DNA of 64,000 bases from Mycolicibacterium austroafricanum (GTDB lineage: Bacteria; Actinomycetota; Actinomycetes; Mycobacteriales; Mycobacteriaceae), in assembly GCF_000612725.1 (NCBI RefSeq), contig NZ_HG964457.1, positions 89,341-153,340 on the forward strand, read 5' to 3'. The position numbers and the translations under genes were made by a program. Of the stretch, positions 33,052-43,100 are shown one piece after another. Position 1 is the stretch's first letter. Every line of letters starts with the position of its first letter. A model generated the notes under the pieces. The model was not told the DNA's origin. It saw only the letters and a program-made list of their open reading frames with translations, and made no database searches.

Positions 33052-33717
33052 ATGGCAGTGGACATCTTTAAGGACCCGTTGTTCACACCGCGGGAAGTGT
33101 CTGTTTATCTGCAGATTCCTCGCTCCACGGTGTACCAGTGGCTTCATGACGGATCGCGCGGCGACGCTCCGCTTGTGCATCATGTCGAGATCGGCCGGAG
33201 GGGTGCAGCATCGGTTCCGTTCGCCGCTTTGGTCGAAGCCTTCGTGCTGCGGGCTCTGCGAAACGAACTTGGCTTCACCAAGCGCCAGATCTCCGACACC
33301 GTAGCCGATGTCCGTGAGACATTCGGCACCGATTTCGCGCTCGCTAGCAAGAGAATCGCCACGGACGGTATCGACATATTCATCCACCACGCGGACGACG
33401 AGTTTGCTCGCGTCGGTGATCATCAAATCCTCATCCGTGACGTCGTTGGGGACTACCTTCGTTACATCACCTGGGACGACAAGGGCGAATACGCGGCGCG
33501 CTTGAAACTGCGTGGTTTCGGTGACGATGCGAGTGTGGTTGTGGATCCGAAATTCGCTTGGGGACAACCCGTCATCGAACGAAATAAGGTACCGATCCGA
33601 GCGGTGATCGACCTGTGGGCCGCCGGTGAGCCTCTGACCGTTGTGGCTGATGAATACGGATTGAGTATTCCGGAGGCCGAAGAGATATGCCGCGTTGGAC
33701 TCAAACGAGCCGCCTGA
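33052..33717 (+). CDS. VapB45-like antitoxin / DNA-binding protein (DUF433 type)
   Basis: 221 residues from the ATG at 33052, with GGAGG 7 bases upstream. The N terminus is a MerR-like HTH (FTPREVSVYLQIPRSTVYQWL); the C terminus is a DUF433 domain (VIERNKVPIRAVIDLWAAGEPLTVVADEYGLSIPEAEEICR). This is the architecture of the antitoxin Rv2018 of the VapBC45 system in M. tuberculosis. It should autoregulate its promoter and neutralise the downstream toxin. Codon use is less GC-rich than neighbours (ATA, ATT, GTT codons are frequent), suggesting acquisition. The 231 bases upstream to the tRNA contain no gene. Confidence 0.85.
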   Translation: MAVDIFKDPLFTPREVSVYLQIPRSTVYQWLHDGSRGDAPLVHHVEIGRRGAASVPFAALVEAFVLRALRNELGFTKRQISDTVADVRETFGTDFALASKRIATDGIDIFIHHADDEFARVGDHQILIRDVVGDYLRYITWDDKGEYAARLKLRGFGDDASVVVDPKFAWGQPVIERNKVPIRAVIDLWAAGEPLTVVADEYGLSIPEAEEICRVGLKRAA

Positions 33718-34093
33718 GTTCTTCCTGGATCGAAGCCTCGGCAAGCGAGTCGCTGCGGGGCTGACCGAGCGGGGATGGCGGATCCATAGAGTTGTCGATC
33801 ACTTCGCGAATGACGCCCAAGATATCCCTGACGAGGAGTGGATGCGGTATGGCCTTGTCCGCGGCTGGTTCCCACTGCACAAGGATGGACGGATTCGGGG
33901 GACTGAAGCCGAGCGCAGACCGCTAATCGAGTTCAATGCCCCCATGTTCTACCTCGACAATCAGCAGCTACGGATCGACGAAATGGTCGCACGCTTTCAT
34001 GCGGCCCAGCGCCAGATCTACACAAGGACGCGTGTTGCCGGGGCGGCGTGCTTTGCCGTCTCTGCACATGGAATCAGGAGAACTTGGCCCTGA
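33695..34093 (+). CDS. VapC45-like PIN-domain toxin
   Basis: 132 residues from a TTG at 33695 that overlaps the antitoxin by 23 bases, as usual for toxin genes; no ATG or GTG fits. The N-terminal FFLDRSLGKRVA has the first catalytic acid (D12) of this PIN subfamily, with DAQDIPDEEWM supplying further acids. It corresponds to Rv2019, the toxin partner of Rv2018. PIN toxins cleave specific RNAs; the target here is unknown. The C-terminal RVAGAACFAVSAHGIRRTW matches the end of the family. Confidence 0.82.
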   Translation: MDSNEPPEFFLDRSLGKRVAAGLTERGWRIHRVVDHFANDAQDIPDEEWMRYGLVRGWFPLHKDGRIRGTEAERRPLIEFNAPMFYLDNQQLRIDEMVARFHAAQRQIYTRTRVAGAACFAVSAHGIRRTWP

Positions 34094-34167
34094 CGGACGC
34101 CGATGGCGTTGAGGGAACGGTGGTGACCGATCACTTGCATTGGAACACTGCAAGTCCACCCGATGCT

Positions 34168-34671
34168 TCAGCGCAGGTGCGGAATGCCCTCACCGCTCAG
34201 CTCCGCGCGGACCGCGTCCGCGCGTCCGGTCATCGCCAGTAGCAGCGCCTCGGCCGTCCCGCAGACCTCCGGCCCCGTCCCGGCCGACCAATCCATGTCC
34301 GTCGCGACCAGGCGAAGGCCGCGGGTGCGGCGTGTCCCGCCGATGACAGGGCTGATCCGGGCGTAGTCCAGTGACACCCGCAGTGAATCCTCCGGCACGT
34401 CGAAGTCCAGCCCGAGGGGACGGCGGATGTCCTGCTGGTGGATTACGCACTCGATCAACGCGACCCGTCCGCCGTAGAGCCCCGCGGCGCCGGTGGGCGT
34501 GCTGTCTCGGCCCATCAACTCGACCAGTTCGGCGGGCGTCAACGCCGCGACGGCGGGCAGCATCCGGGCGTTGAGCCGGTCGACGTCGCCGCGGTCGCGG
34601 ATCATGTTGCGGATCAGGCCCGGCACGCTCTGCCCGAGATAGCCGACGGTGTGTGCGGCCACGTCACGCAC
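34168..34671 (-). CDS. DinB/MDMPI-fold (maleylpyruvate isomerase-like) protein, N terminus lacking a start
   Basis: From the GTG at 34671: 167 residues beginning RDVAAHTVGYLGQ and containing the HQQDIRRPLGL metal-ligand helix of mycothiol-dependent DinB-like proteins. Coding similarity clearly continues upstream of the GTG in the same frame (about 34770 to 34672: RERIRFAELLAGLS ... LCSEWSV), the usual family beginning, but no ATG, GTG or TTG occurs before an in-frame stop at 34777. An ATG at 34763 is out of frame. Either CTG is used, the N terminus is lost, or an indel is present. Probable thiol transferase; substrate unknown. Confidence 0.7.
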   Translation of the reverse strand: MRDVAAHTVGYLGQSVPGLIRNMIRDRGDVDRLNARMLPAVAALTPAELVELMGRDSTPTGAAGLYGGRVALIECVIHQQDIRRPLGLDFDVPEDSLRVSLDYARISPVIGGTRRTRGLRLVATDMDWSAGTGPEVCGTAEALLLAMTGRADAVRAELSGEGIPHLR

Positions 34672-34776
34672 CGACCATTCGGAGCACAGGCTCGCCGCCG
34701 CCCACTGGTCGGCGCTCAGCCCGGCCAGCAGTTCGGCGAAACGGATCCGCTCACGGCGGCCATGCTTGGCAGTCTG

Positions 34777-36540
34777 CTATACCGGCGCCACGAATCCGAC
34801 GGGCCCGGAGGCCACGCACACCGACAACGCAGCGGTGTTGGCGCTGACGGTGATCGCGTCACCGGCACCCGGGAGCCGGACGTAGACCCGGTTGAGGCCT
34901 GGCCGCACCGGCACCTTGACCTCGTCGCCCTCCGACAGCGACACCGTCATCGAACCGTCGCTGTTGCCCAGGTAGTTGATCTCGACGGTCCAGTCCGCGG
35001 GAAGCAGCGGACCGTCCAGCGGCATCCGCACCGGGAAATCCGGCTGCACCAGATACCCGCACCGCGCATCGGGGCCGGGCCGGATGGTGCGCACCCACGT
35101 GACTTTGGCGTCGACGAGGTTGCCCGCCGTATCGAGCATGCGCAGATCCGTTGTTGCCGAGGCGAATTCGGGACGGTCCCGCAGCAGTGCGAACATGTGC
35201 GAGGCCAGGTTCTCCGGCCACGCCACCCGCTGCAGCACCAGCGGGTCCACCTCCTGATCCAGCATCGGGGCATCAGAGGACGCGTGCGCCCGCGCCAACC
35301 CCGCCCGCGCGTTCTGCAGGTAAGGCTGGGCCGGGTTGTCCCGCCAGCTGGTCAGGAACGTCGACGTCGAGTACAGGCTGCTCACCACGAAAGCTGTTGC
35401 CGCACAGACTGTCACCACGGTACGGCGGGTCGAGTGGTCGAGCCACCGCGCGCGGTCCCGGTTGGGCGCGCACAGCCCGACCGCCGCCAGCAGGGCCAGC
35501 ACGACGACCAGGTCGGGCAGGTAGCGCAACGTCTGTGCCAGTTCCAGTGCGGTGAATCGGGACGACCGCATCAGATACACGGGCACCTGGCAGGCCACCG
35601 CGTAACCCAGCGCGGCCAGCCACACCGGGCCGATCCGGCGCTTGCGCAGCAGGGACACCGCGACCACGGCCGCCAGGGCCGACCAGCCCAGGACCATCAC
35701 CGCAGGCGGCGGCGTCGCCCATGGTGAGGCCGGGGCCCACCGCTGCCAGTCCCACGGCCCGCCGACCAGACCCGGCACGATGCCGTGGGTGAAGGAGCGG
35801 CTCAACAGATCCCAGGTCATCGCGAGGTCGAAGCTCCAGCGCTGCTGATCGACCACCAGCAGATAGACACCGATCCACGCCGCGGTGACCGCCAGCGCGG
35901 CGGTCCACAGCCGCGCCCCCCGGCGCCACACCTGCCGCACCGTGGCGGTGCCTGTGACATGTCCGTAGAGCGCCGCGACGGTGAACGCCACGAACGGGAT
36001 GATCGCCGACTTCTCGAAGAACAGCAGCCCACCGAAGAACACCAGCGTGCCGGTCCATGCATAGCGCTGATTGCCGGTGCGTACCAACAGGATTGCGTCG
36101 GCGCAGACCCACGCCATCGCGGCCAGCATCGGCAACGAGTTCAGCCCCGCCGCCCACCACGCGAACCCCGGCACGGCCAGCGGGGTGAAGAGCGCGAACG
36201 TCAACGGCACCAACAACCCCGGCCGCCAGCCGAGGATGACGTACAGCGCGCGCAGCAGGGCCAGCGAGGCGGCCGACGCGAGGATCACCAGGCTGATCGC
36301 CGGGCCGATCCACTCCAGCGGCGCCAGCCGGGTGATCACACCGGCGACCAGGAACGCACCCGGCATGACGTGTCCGTCGTGATCGTCGAACAGGTACCCC
36401 GGCGACAGCAGCCCCTGGGTGCCTGCCCTGCCGACCAGGATCAGATCGTCCCAGTAGAAGTAGCCGCCGAACGCCAGCACCGCCCGGATGACCAGCTGCA
36501 GCGCGATGAGTGCCGCGGCGGCGCGGGCGACCCGGTTCAT
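34777..36540 (-). CDS. multi-spanning GT-C-like membrane protein (Rv3635 type)
   Basis: 587 residues, ATG at 36540, eight bases after the galE stop. About ten to twelve transmembrane helices fill residues 1-400; the first extracytoplasmic loop contains YFYWDDLILVGRAG and LFDDHDGHVMPG, acid-rich loops as in GT-C glycosyltransferases that use polyprenyl-phosphate sugars. The C-terminal 170 residues are a soluble beta-rich domain (DGPLLPADWTVEINYLGNSDG) outside the membrane. Similar to Rv3635. As last gene of the Pls-M1-exporter-GalE operon it could glycosylate an envelope product; this is inference. Confidence 0.82.
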   Translation of the reverse strand: MNRVARAAAALIALQLVIRAVLAFGGYFYWDDLILVGRAGTQGLLSPGYLFDDHDGHVMPGAFLVAGVITRLAPLEWIGPAISLVILASAASLALLRALYVILGWRPGLLVPLTFALFTPLAVPGFAWWAAGLNSLPMLAAMAWVCADAILLVRTGNQRYAWTGTLVFFGGLLFFEKSAIIPFVAFTVAALYGHVTGTATVRQVWRRGARLWTAALAVTAAWIGVYLLVVDQQRWSFDLAMTWDLLSRSFTHGIVPGLVGGPWDWQRWAPASPWATPPPAVMVLGWSALAAVVAVSLLRKRRIGPVWLAALGYAVACQVPVYLMRSSRFTALELAQTLRYLPDLVVVLALLAAVGLCAPNRDRARWLDHSTRRTVVTVCAATAFVVSSLYSTSTFLTSWRDNPAQPYLQNARAGLARAHASSDAPMLDQEVDPLVLQRVAWPENLASHMFALLRDRPEFASATTDLRMLDTAGNLVDAKVTWVRTIRPGPDARCGYLVQPDFPVRMPLDGPLLPADWTVEINYLGNSDGSMTVSLSEGDEVKVPVRPGLNRVYVRLPGAGDAITVSANTAALSVCVASGPVGFVAPV

Positions 36541-36548
36541 CGAGCCGG

Positions 36549-37529
36549 TCAGGGGGCCGCCTCGTCGGCCGTGCGGGACGGCAGCGCCGACCACGCCGAC
36601 GCCACCATGTCGGTCAGCGAGTGCCGCATCCGCCAGTCCAGATCGCGCGCCGCCAGATCGCCTGCCGCGACGATCCGCGCCGGATCCCCCGCCCGGCGGG
36701 CGGCGACGTCGGGCTCGAAGTCGACGCCGGTGACCGCGCGCATGGTGGTCATGATCTCGCGCACCGACGTTCCCGACCCGCTGCCGAGGTTGTACACCGG
36801 CTCGATGGGCAGGCCCGATTCCAGCCGGTGGGCCGCCGCGACGTGGGCCGCCGCCACGTCCTCGACGTGGATGTAGTCGCGCACGCACGTGCCGTCGGGC
36901 GTCGGATAGTCGTCGCCGTTGATCCGCGGTGTCTGGCCGTGCACGAGCATGTCGAACACCTTGGGGAACAGGTTGAACGGGCTGACGTCGAACACCCCGT
37001 CCGGGCCGGATCCCACCACGTTGAAATAGCGCAGGCTGGTGTGGCGCAGCCCGGTCGCGACACCGATGTCGCGGAGTAACCATTCGCCGATCAACTTGGT
37101 TTCGCCGTAGGGCGACTCCGGCCGGGTCGCGGTCGTCTCGTCGACGACCGCCGTGTCCGGTGTCCCGTAGGTGGCCGCGCTGGACGAGAACACGATCCTG
37201 TCGACGCCGGCGTCTGACATCGCGTCGAGCAACGTGACCATCGCGGACACGTTCTGCTGGTAGGTGTGCAGCGGACGCCGCACGGATTCGCCGGCGTACT
37301 TGTAGCCGGCGATATGAATGACTCCGCTCACGCCATACGTGTCCAGGGTCGTGCGCACCGCGTCCGCGTCGAGCAGGTTCGCGCGCACCAGCGGGACACC
37401 GTCGGGGACGAACTCGGCGCGGCCGGTGGACAGATCGTCGATCACCGCCACGTCCAGGTCGGCGCCGCGCAGCGCACGCACCACGTGCGAGCCGATGTAG
37501 CCGGCCCCTCCGGTCACCAACCAGGTCAC
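36549..37529 (-). CDS. galE: UDP-glucose 4-epimerase
   Basis: 326 residues from the GTG at 37529 (overlaps the upstream stop by 4 bp). Extended SDR: NAD-binding VTGGAGYIGSH at residues 5-15, catalytic YGETK, and substrate-loop KVFDMLVHGQTPRINGDDYPTPDG of true UDP-hexose epimerases. It interconverts UDP-glucose and UDP-galactose, feeding arabinogalactan or other glycans. M. tuberculosis galE1 is Rv3634c. Here it is embedded in the operon of envelope-related membrane genes. Confidence 0.93.
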   Translation of the reverse strand: MTWLVTGGAGYIGSHVVRALRGADLDVAVIDDLSTGRAEFVPDGVPLVRANLLDADAVRTTLDTYGVSGVIHIAGYKYAGESVRRPLHTYQQNVSAMVTLLDAMSDAGVDRIVFSSSAATYGTPDTAVVDETTATRPESPYGETKLIGEWLLRDIGVATGLRHTSLRYFNVVGSGPDGVFDVSPFNLFPKVFDMLVHGQTPRINGDDYPTPDGTCVRDYIHVEDVAAAHVAAAHRLESGLPIEPVYNLGSGSGTSVREIMTTMRAVTGVDFEPDVAARRAGDPARIVAAGDLAARDLDWRMRHSLTDMVASAWSALPSRTADEAAP

Positions 37530-38809
37530 GGTGTCTCCTTCGTATCGCTCGGTGCTGGCGTATGCCACCGTATCGACCGGGCCCTGGCAAGGGCGCTGAG
37601 GTGCACCGCGATTCCCAGCAGCGGCCCGCACAGCAGCGCGACCACCGTGCGAACCTCCAGATCCAGCGGCAAAAGCAGCAGCAACGTTGCCGCCACGGTG
37701 GCGATCACCCAACCGGCGGCGTAGGCGCGGTGCAGCGCCGCGGCGACCGTGGCCGCGCCGGTCAGCGTCAACAGCGCGATCGCCACGGCCGCCGCGGTCA
37801 GCCAGCCCAGCAGCGTGCCGTCCGCGTGGTACTGCGCGCCGAAGGCCTCCCGCAGCAGCCACGGTCCGAACGCCGCCGCCAGCGCCACGCCGGCCGCACC
37901 GAGCGCCCCGACCAGGGCCGCCGGCGCGACGAGCGCCTTGAGGCGGTGCTCACGCTGGTCGACGAAGTGGGCGATCAGGTTGCCCTGCATCGCGGTGAGC
38001 GGAACCAACAGTGGCGCGCGGGTCAGGGTGACCGCCAGGATCACCACGCCACCGGCGGCACCGAGATCCCCGGAGGTGGCTTTCAGCAACACCGGAAACC
38101 CCATCACCAGCACGGCGCTGGCACCCGCCGCCGCGATCGAATGCCCCGCGCCGCGCAGGAACGTCGCCGTGCCGCCGGGTGTCAGCAGCCGGGCGGCGGC
38201 CCTGGTGGCGGGGGAGACCAGCATCATCAGCAGCCACGCCGTCGAACCGGCGACCGTGGCCCACAGATAGCCGCCCAGCCCCCACGCCAGCGCGAAGGTC
38301 GCGGCGGCCACCGCGACGCGCAGCACCGCGTCGGTGACCATCAATGCGCCGTACTCCGACCAGCGGTTCATCCCCGCGAGCGCGCCGAGCAGCGTGGTGT
38401 GCAGACAGAACCCGGCCAGCCCGGCACTCAGCAGCGCTACGCTGAGACCACGCGCGTCGACGAAGACATGACCCGACCACAGTGGCGAGGTGGCGGCGAT
38501 GACGGTCGCCGCGGCGACCCCGACGCCGGCGGCGACCCGCATCGGGTGGGTGTATGTGCCGTCCGGGTTCAAGGACGGGGCACGCACCTCGCGCGTCGTC
38601 TCCTGCAACAACCCGAACGCGGCGCCGCTGACCAGTCCGAAGGCGCCCCAGAACACGCCGAAGACCGAGAAGCCCGCGGGTTCGAGGTCGCGGGCGGCCA
38701 GGTAGAGCACCGCGTACCCGCACATCGCCGACATCGCCGTCGCCACCCCGACGCGGACCACGCTGCCCCGGGTGACCGCACCCGAGGGCCCCGCGGTCGC
38801 GTCGGTCAC
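37526..38809 (-). CDS. MATE/MOP-like multi-spanning membrane protein (Rv3630 type)
   Basis: 427 residues from a GTG at 38809, overlapping the aminopeptidase stop by 4 bp. Twelve to fourteen transmembrane helices with the polysaccharide-biosynthesis/flippase look (SVVRVGVATAMSAMCGYAVLYLAARDLEPAGFS at the N terminus, small-residue-rich helices, a cytoplasmic loop with QREHRLKAL). MOP-superfamily members flip lipid-linked oligosaccharides or peptides. Given its operon, it may export the product of the NRPS. The family is likely; the substrate is unknown. Confidence 0.82.
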   Translation of the reverse strand: MTDATAGPSGAVTRGSVVRVGVATAMSAMCGYAVLYLAARDLEPAGFSVFGVFWGAFGLVSGAAFGLLQETTREVRAPSLNPDGTYTHPMRVAAGVGVAAATVIAATSPLWSGHVFVDARGLSVALLSAGLAGFCLHTTLLGALAGMNRWSEYGALMVTDAVLRVAVAAATFALAWGLGGYLWATVAGSTAWLLMMLVSPATRAAARLLTPGGTATFLRGAGHSIAAAGASAVLVMGFPVLLKATSGDLGAAGGVVILAVTLTRAPLLVPLTAMQGNLIAHFVDQREHRLKALVAPAALVGALGAAGVALAAAFGPWLLREAFGAQYHADGTLLGWLTAAAVAIALLTLTGAATVAAALHRAYAAGWVIATVAATLLLLLPLDLEVRTVVALLCGPLLGIAVHLSALARARSIRWHTPAPSDTKETP

Positions 38810-40152
38810 GACCCGGCGTCCAGCTCGGGGACCTCCGGTGAGTACAGCCACGCCGCCCACAGCGGGCGCAGCGAATCGTGGGCATACCGGGCGGCAAGGC
38901 CGACGAAATCGTCGGTCACCACGCTGGAATGCCGGTAACGGTTCGTCCAATCCTTCAGCAGCGCAAAGAATTCGGTGTCGCCGATGTGATTGCGCAATGC
39001 GTGGAGGGTGAGCGCCCCGCGCTTGTAGACGCGGTCGTCGAACATGTCCCGTGGACCGGGGTCGGCGAGCACCAGGTTGTGGGGGGAGTTCTTCAGCCGT
39101 TCGTGGTAGTGCCGGGCCCACTGGTCGACGGTCCGTTCGCCGCAATGCTCCGACCAGAGCCATTCGGCGTAGCAGGCGAAGCCCTCGTGCAACCAGATGT
39201 GGCGCCAGCGCTGCACGGTGACCGAATTGCCGAACCACTGGTGCGCCAGCTCGTGGGCGATCAGGCGCTCCTCGCCGCGCCTGCCGTCGCAGTGATTGGC
39301 CCCGAAGATCGAAATACCCTGTGCCTCAAGGGGAATCTCCAGATCGTCGTCGGTGACCACGACGGTGTAGCCGTTGGCCAGCGGGTACGGCCCAAAGAGC
39401 TTGGTGAACAGCTTCATCATCTGCGGTTGCCTGCCGAAGTCGTGGTCGAAGTCGTCACGCAGCCGGCGCGGCAGCACCGCGAAGATCTCGACACCGTTCT
39501 TGGCCATCCGGTGTCGCTCGTACATGCCGATCTGCAGCGTGATCAGGTATGTCGACGTCGGTTCGGCCTGTTCGTAGATCCAGGTCGTCATGCCCGCCCT
39601 GGCCCGGCGGGTCAACAGCTTGCCGTTGGCCAGCGCGAAATAGGCGCTCTCGGTGGCGATTTGGACGCGGAAGCTGGCCTTGGCGCTGGGATGGTCGTCG
39701 CACGGGAACCACGAGGACGCGCCGTTGGGCTGGCCTGCCACCAGCACCCCGTCGGTGAGCTCTTCGAAACCGACCTCGCCCCACAGCGACCGGATGGGGC
39801 GGGGAGTGCCGCCGTAGCGCACCGCGATCGTCATCGCGGCGCCCGCGGGCAGTCGCTCGGACAGGGTGATGTGCAGCTTGTCCGCCGAAGTCCGGTAATG
39901 GGCCGGCCGCCTGCCGTTGACGGTCACCTTCGAAACCGACAGTGCGCCAGACAGATCGAGGGTGAACGTCTTGAGTTCGGCCAGTGTGACGGCCGTGATC
40001 GTGGCCGCACCGGAGAGCCGGTTGATCGTGACCTTGTATTCCAGCTCGAGCTCGTAGCGCGACACCCGGTAGCCGAAGTTGCCTGCGCCGGGCAGATACG
40101 GGTCGATCACGGGCGGTGAGCTCTTCTTGGCGGCCCGTTTGCGTGCCGTCAC
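38806..40152 (-). CDS. M1-family zinc aminopeptidase
   Basis: 448 residues from a GTG at 40152 overlapping the NRPS stop by 4 bp. It has the N-terminal beta-domain of M1 peptidases, then the gluzincin motif HELAH (300-304) with the third ligand E323 in WLHEGF, an LEAQGISIF exopeptidase loop in place of GAMEN, and the proton-donor tyrosine in VYKRGAL. It lacks the long C-terminal helical domain of PepN (about 850 aa), as do short bacterial M1 enzymes. No signal peptide is visible, and the N terminus is Lys/Arg-rich. Co-translation with the Pls-like synthetase suggests that it trims, releases or degrades its product. Confidence 0.92.
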   Translation of the reverse strand: MTARKRAAKKSSPPVIDPYLPGAGNFGYRVSRYELELEYKVTINRLSGAATITAVTLAELKTFTLDLSGALSVSKVTVNGRRPAHYRTSADKLHITLSERLPAGAAMTIAVRYGGTPRPIRSLWGEVGFEELTDGVLVAGQPNGASSWFPCDDHPSAKASFRVQIATESAYFALANGKLLTRRARAGMTTWIYEQAEPTSTYLITLQIGMYERHRMAKNGVEIFAVLPRRLRDDFDHDFGRQPQMMKLFTKLFGPYPLANGYTVVVTDDDLEIPLEAQGISIFGANHCDGRRGEERLIAHELAHQWFGNSVTVQRWRHIWLHEGFACYAEWLWSEHCGERTVDQWARHYHERLKNSPHNLVLADPGPRDMFDDRVYKRGALTLHALRNHIGDTEFFALLKDWTNRYRHSSVVTDDFVGLAARYAHDSLRPLWAAWLYSPEVPELDAGS

Positions 40153-43100
40153 GCGGCGGTGGACTTCTTGGGCTTGGGGTCGGCTGAGTCCGAACGCTTC
40201 TTCCGTGACGGATGCCACGGCGCGATGGGGTTGCCCTGCCACCGGGTCGACGGGGGCACCTCGTCGCCGCGCATCACCAGCGAGGCCGGGCCGACGGTGG
40301 CGCCCGCCCCGATGCGTGCCGCGGGCAGTGCCACGCAGTGCGGGCCCAGGGTCGCGCCCTCCTCCAACACCACGGTGTCCATCCGCATGATCCGATCATG
40401 GAACAGATGGGTCTGCACGACGCAGCCCCGGTTCACGGTGGCGCCGTCGGCCAGCGTCACCAGGTCGGCCTCGGGAAGCCAGTACGTCTCACACCACACG
40501 CCACGTCCGATCTTCGCGCCCAGGGCCCGCAGCCACAGGTTCATCACCGGCGTACCCGTTGCGGCGCGGGCGAACCACGGCGCGGCGACCGTCTCGACGA
40601 AGGTGTCCGACACCTCGTTGCGCCACACGAACGCCGACCACAACGGGTGCTCGATCGCGGTGATCCGGCCCACCACAAGCCATTTCGCGATGGCCGCGAC
40701 ACCGCCGGCGACCGCGCCCGCGGTTAGCAGGATCGGCCCGGCGGCCAGCCCCGCCCAGATCCAGCCGAAGGTCACGGCCAGATACTGCACCGACCACAGC
40801 ACGGCCACCCCGATCGCGAAGGTCACCACGACGGGCACGAACCGGAACGTCTCCACGGTTCCCCGCAGCACTTTCAGGCGACGGGAGGGGTGGAACGTCC
40901 GCAGCGCGTCGGCGGCCGTCGGCTTGCGACGCAGCCGCACCGGCGGGCTGCCCAGCCAGGACGATCCGGCCTTGGCCTTGTACGGAGTGGCCGACAGCAC
41001 GGCGACCAGACCGTCGTCGGGCACCCGTCGGCCGGGCTGGGTGATGCCCGAGTTGCCCAGGAACGCCCGCTTGCCGATGGTGGCCCGTGCCACGTGGATC
41101 CACCCGCCGCCGAGCTCGTAGGACGCCACCATGGTGTCGTCGGCCAGGAACGCGCCGTCCTCGATGACGGTGAACTTGGGGATCAGCAGCGCGGTCGAGA
41201 TCTCGGTGCCCTTGCCGACCTTCGCGCCGAGCAGCCGCAGCCACCAGGGTGTGAGCAGGCCGGCGTAGATCGGGAACAGGTAGTTGCGCGCCGCGTCCAT
41301 CAGCCGTTCGGTGGCCCACAGCTGCCAGCCCGAGCGGCTGCGCACGGGGTGGTAGCCCTCGTCGAGGCCGATCGCGAGCAGCCGCACCCCGACCACGGTG
41401 AACAGTGCGTACACCACCAGCGCCGCGGCCGTGGCGGGGGCCAGCCACAGCAGTGCAGGCACGACCGCCGCGGTCACCGATGGCGTGCCGCGCACACCCC
41501 AGCCGATCACCGCCAGGCCGGCGGCCAGCGCGGCCAGCGGAAGCGCACCCAACAACACGGAGGTGACGCCGTAAACGAAGACCCAGACCGGTGCTCGCGG
41601 CGGTCGGTGATCCGGCCACGGATGCTTGGCCTTGCCGGACTTCACCGCCGGTGAGCCCTTCCAGTACTGGCCGTTCTTGACCTTGCCGATCACCGCCGAA
41701 CCGGGCGCCACGTCGGCGTTCTTGCCGACGACGGCTCCGGGCAGCAGCGTCGTCCGCGCGCCGACGGTGGCGTCGTTGCCGACGGTGATCGCGCCGATGT
41801 GGAATAGGTCGCCGTCGATCCAGTGCCCGCTCAGGTCGACCTCGGGCTCGATGGAACAGCGGTGTCCGAGCGTCAGCATCCCGGTGACCGGGGGTGCCGA
41901 ATGCAGGTCGACGCCCTTGCCGACGTTGTTGCCGAGCGCCCGGGCGTAGTAGACGAGCCACGGCGCGCCTGCCATGTTCTCCGCCCCGCTGGCCTCGGCC
42001 AGCCGTTCGGCCAGCCACACCCGCAGGTGTACCGACCCGCCCCGCCGGTACGTGCCGGGCTGCAGGCTGCCCACCAGCACCCGGGCGCCGAACACCGCGA
42101 TGCTCATGCGGCCGGGCGGGGTGACGAACAACAGGAAGCCGCCGAGTATCCACCACCAGTCGATCGGCTTCACCCAGTCGACCAGCGAAAGCTCGGCGGC
42201 GACGTTGTTGGCGACGGCCAGCCACACCACCCACTGCATGCCGGTCAGCATGGCCAGCGGCACCGTCAGCGCCACCTGCACGGCCTGCGTGAGCCGCGAC
42301 ACCGGCTTCACCACGCGGGTCTCGACCGCGGGCGGCGGGGCGAGCTCGTCGAGATACCCGGCGAGCGAACCGAGGCGCGGATGGTCGTAGAGGTCGGCGA
42401 CGGTGACTTCCGGATAGCGCTGCCGCAGCGCCGAGACCAGCTGGGCCGCCGACAACGAACCGCCGCCGAGGGCGTAGAAGTCGGCTTCGGGACCGTCGAC
42501 CGGCGCGGCCAGCACCTCCCGCCACAGGCCGGCCAGCCAGCCGAGCGTGCCGCCTCCCAGATCGGCGCCCTCGTCGCTGTCGTCGCCGCCCACCGGCCAC
42601 GGCAGCGCGTCGCGGTCCACCTTCCCGGAGGTGCGGGTGGGCAGCTCGTCGACCACCACCAGGCGGGGAACCAGTGCCGCGGGCAGCGACTCCGAGAGCC
42701 GTGCCCGCGCCTCGTGCACGTCGAAGGATCCCTCCAGCCCCGGCGCCACCGCGATGTAGCCCACCAGCAGCGGGGTTCCGCCCGCGGTGCGGCGCACCGC
42801 CGCCGCGCCGCCGCTGACGCCGGGCAGGTGCACCAGCGCGGTGTCCACCTCACCGAGCTCGATGCGGCGGCCGCCGACCTTGACCTGGTCGTCGGCGCGG
42901 CCCACGAAGTAGAGCCCGTCGAGTTCCAGCCGCACCAGGTCACCGCTGCGGTAGGCGCGAGTCCAATGCGCGATGTCGCTCGGATACGGGAGAGGGGCGT
43001 ACTTCTCGGCGTCCTTCTCGGGGTCGAGGTAGCGCGCCAGGCCCACTCCGCCGATGACGAGTTCGCCGACCTCGCCCGGGGCCACCGGCCTGCCCTCCTT

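Noticed and set aside
32745..34167. Integrative element with an att site in tRNA-Thr
   Set aside because: I found no integrase gene and no repeat of the tRNA 3' end downstream; only a toxin-antitoxin pair is present.
36541..37590. N-terminal extension that would fuse the GT-C-like gene to a 937-residue protein
   Set aside because: The upstream part is a shadow of galE in another frame; the ATG at 36540 directly follows the galE stop.
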